Shown: piece after piece, positions 31,861-32,096 of the stretch
Layout: every line of letters begins with the position of its first letter
Numbering within the stretch: position 1 is the stretch's first letter
Source of the DNA: Myxococcaceae bacterium
GTDB taxonomy: Bacteria > Myxococcota > Myxococcia > Myxococcales > Myxococcaceae
NCBI GenBank assembly: GCA_019694575.1
Contig: JAIBBR010000055.1
Span: forward strand, 1-32,096
Direction of reading: 5' to 3'
Length of the DNA: 32,096 bases
Notes under the pieces: generated by a model
What the model was told of the DNA's origin: nothing
Databases searched by the model: none
Seen by the model: the letters and a program-made list of their open reading frames with translations, nothing else
Translations under genes and position numbers: made by a program

Positions 31861-32096
31861 GTTGACCTCGAATCACCGGCCCCCTCTCCTACATAACCTG
31901 GCACGCGACCCCAAGCGAGCTGCTCCGGTTGCGCATCTGGGCGAGTTGGGACGCAAAAGGCCGCGCCAAGGCCCACTGGATCCGCATCCATCAAATCGTC
32001 ATGGTTACGCAGCCTTCGCAGGAGCTGTCGCCACGGTGGGCAGGAGCTTTTGCATAACGACGGAGTTGAGCCCAGAGAGCCGAATTTGAACGCTGG
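31861..32096. other. Right-edge region, no gene recognised
   Basis: The last 236 bp hold only short frames without family resemblance on either strand. The minus-strand part next to 31860 presumably carries the promoter of the Hint lipoprotein gene. A ribosome binding site for that gene is visible (GAGGT), but no clear -10/-35 pair was found. Confidence 0.4.

Noticed and set aside
1-32096. CRISPR arrays, tRNA or rRNA genes
   Set aside because: No regularly spaced direct repeats and no GGTTCGAnTC-type T-arm with matching cloverleaf stems were found by eye on either strand.

Overview
The window looks like a chromosomal segment from a myxobacterium (Myxococcota, formerly Deltaproteobacteria), probably an uncommon or uncultured one. 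The inference rests on gene content, since no rRNA or tRNA gene is present. It includes a PilZ variant of the Myxococcus paralogous type behind a pseudo-receiver, an AgmX/PglI-like domain, a Tat lipoprotein with a Gly-rich linker, a TamA/TamB pair, type IV pilus genes and three ECF sigma factor modules. Base composition is moderately high GC with abundant TCGA words.

Layout. (1) 1-119 is the end of an IS3-family element running off the left edge. (2) 440-2728 is a flavin monooxygenase/old-yellow-enzyme fusion that acts on aromatic acyl-CoAs. (3) 2781-3704 is a complete IS5-family element whose transposase is split by a frameshift. It sits exactly in the stop codon of a TPR gene (3704-4978, minus). 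(4) 5061-7872 holds an isocitrate dehydrogenase, a small lipoprotein and an unrecognised protein. (5) 7883-8040 is a 158-bp MITE-like element with inverted ends and a TAA duplication, again placed at a stop codon, that of tamB. (6) 8040-16752 is an envelope block: tamB, a PIG-V-like mannosyltransferase on the opposite strand, a three-POTRA TamA homologue with a lipoprotein-like signal, and a PAP2 phosphatase. (7) 16791-19794 is a tight three-gene type IV pilus operon (PilT-like ATPase, pseudo-receiver/PilZ protein, prepilin peptidase). (8) 19799-22130 (minus) is ECF sigma module 1 with a large multidomain anti-sigma-like protein ending in a cysteine-less DsbA fold. (9) 22195-24554 holds MalQ, a 3-methyladenine glycosylase and an acyl-carrier-like protein lacking the modified serine. 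(10) 24820-26977 is ECF module 2, arranged like CnrYXH, followed by a Tat-exported intradiol dioxygenase. (11) 27379-28258 is ECF module 3 with a ZAS zinc-finger anti-sigma factor. (12) 28281-30866 is a LysR regulator and a CstA transporter. (13) 30981-31183 is mobile-element debris, including an IS91-family transposase remnant, next to a Hint (intein-like) lipoprotein at 31219-31860.

Most of the genes concern the cell envelope: outer-membrane assembly, surface glycans or lipids, pilus function, and envelope-stress-type sigma/anti-sigma pairs. Three ECF systems lie within about 7 kb. Candidate matching promoter elements (CCTAACG, 16-17 nt, GTCT) precede both the module 2 operon and the exported dioxygenase, which suggests one small regulon. 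The least conventional items are the Hint lipoprotein, the two insertions that regenerate stop codons, the sigma-linked dead DsbA fusion, and the Ser-less acyl carrier protein.
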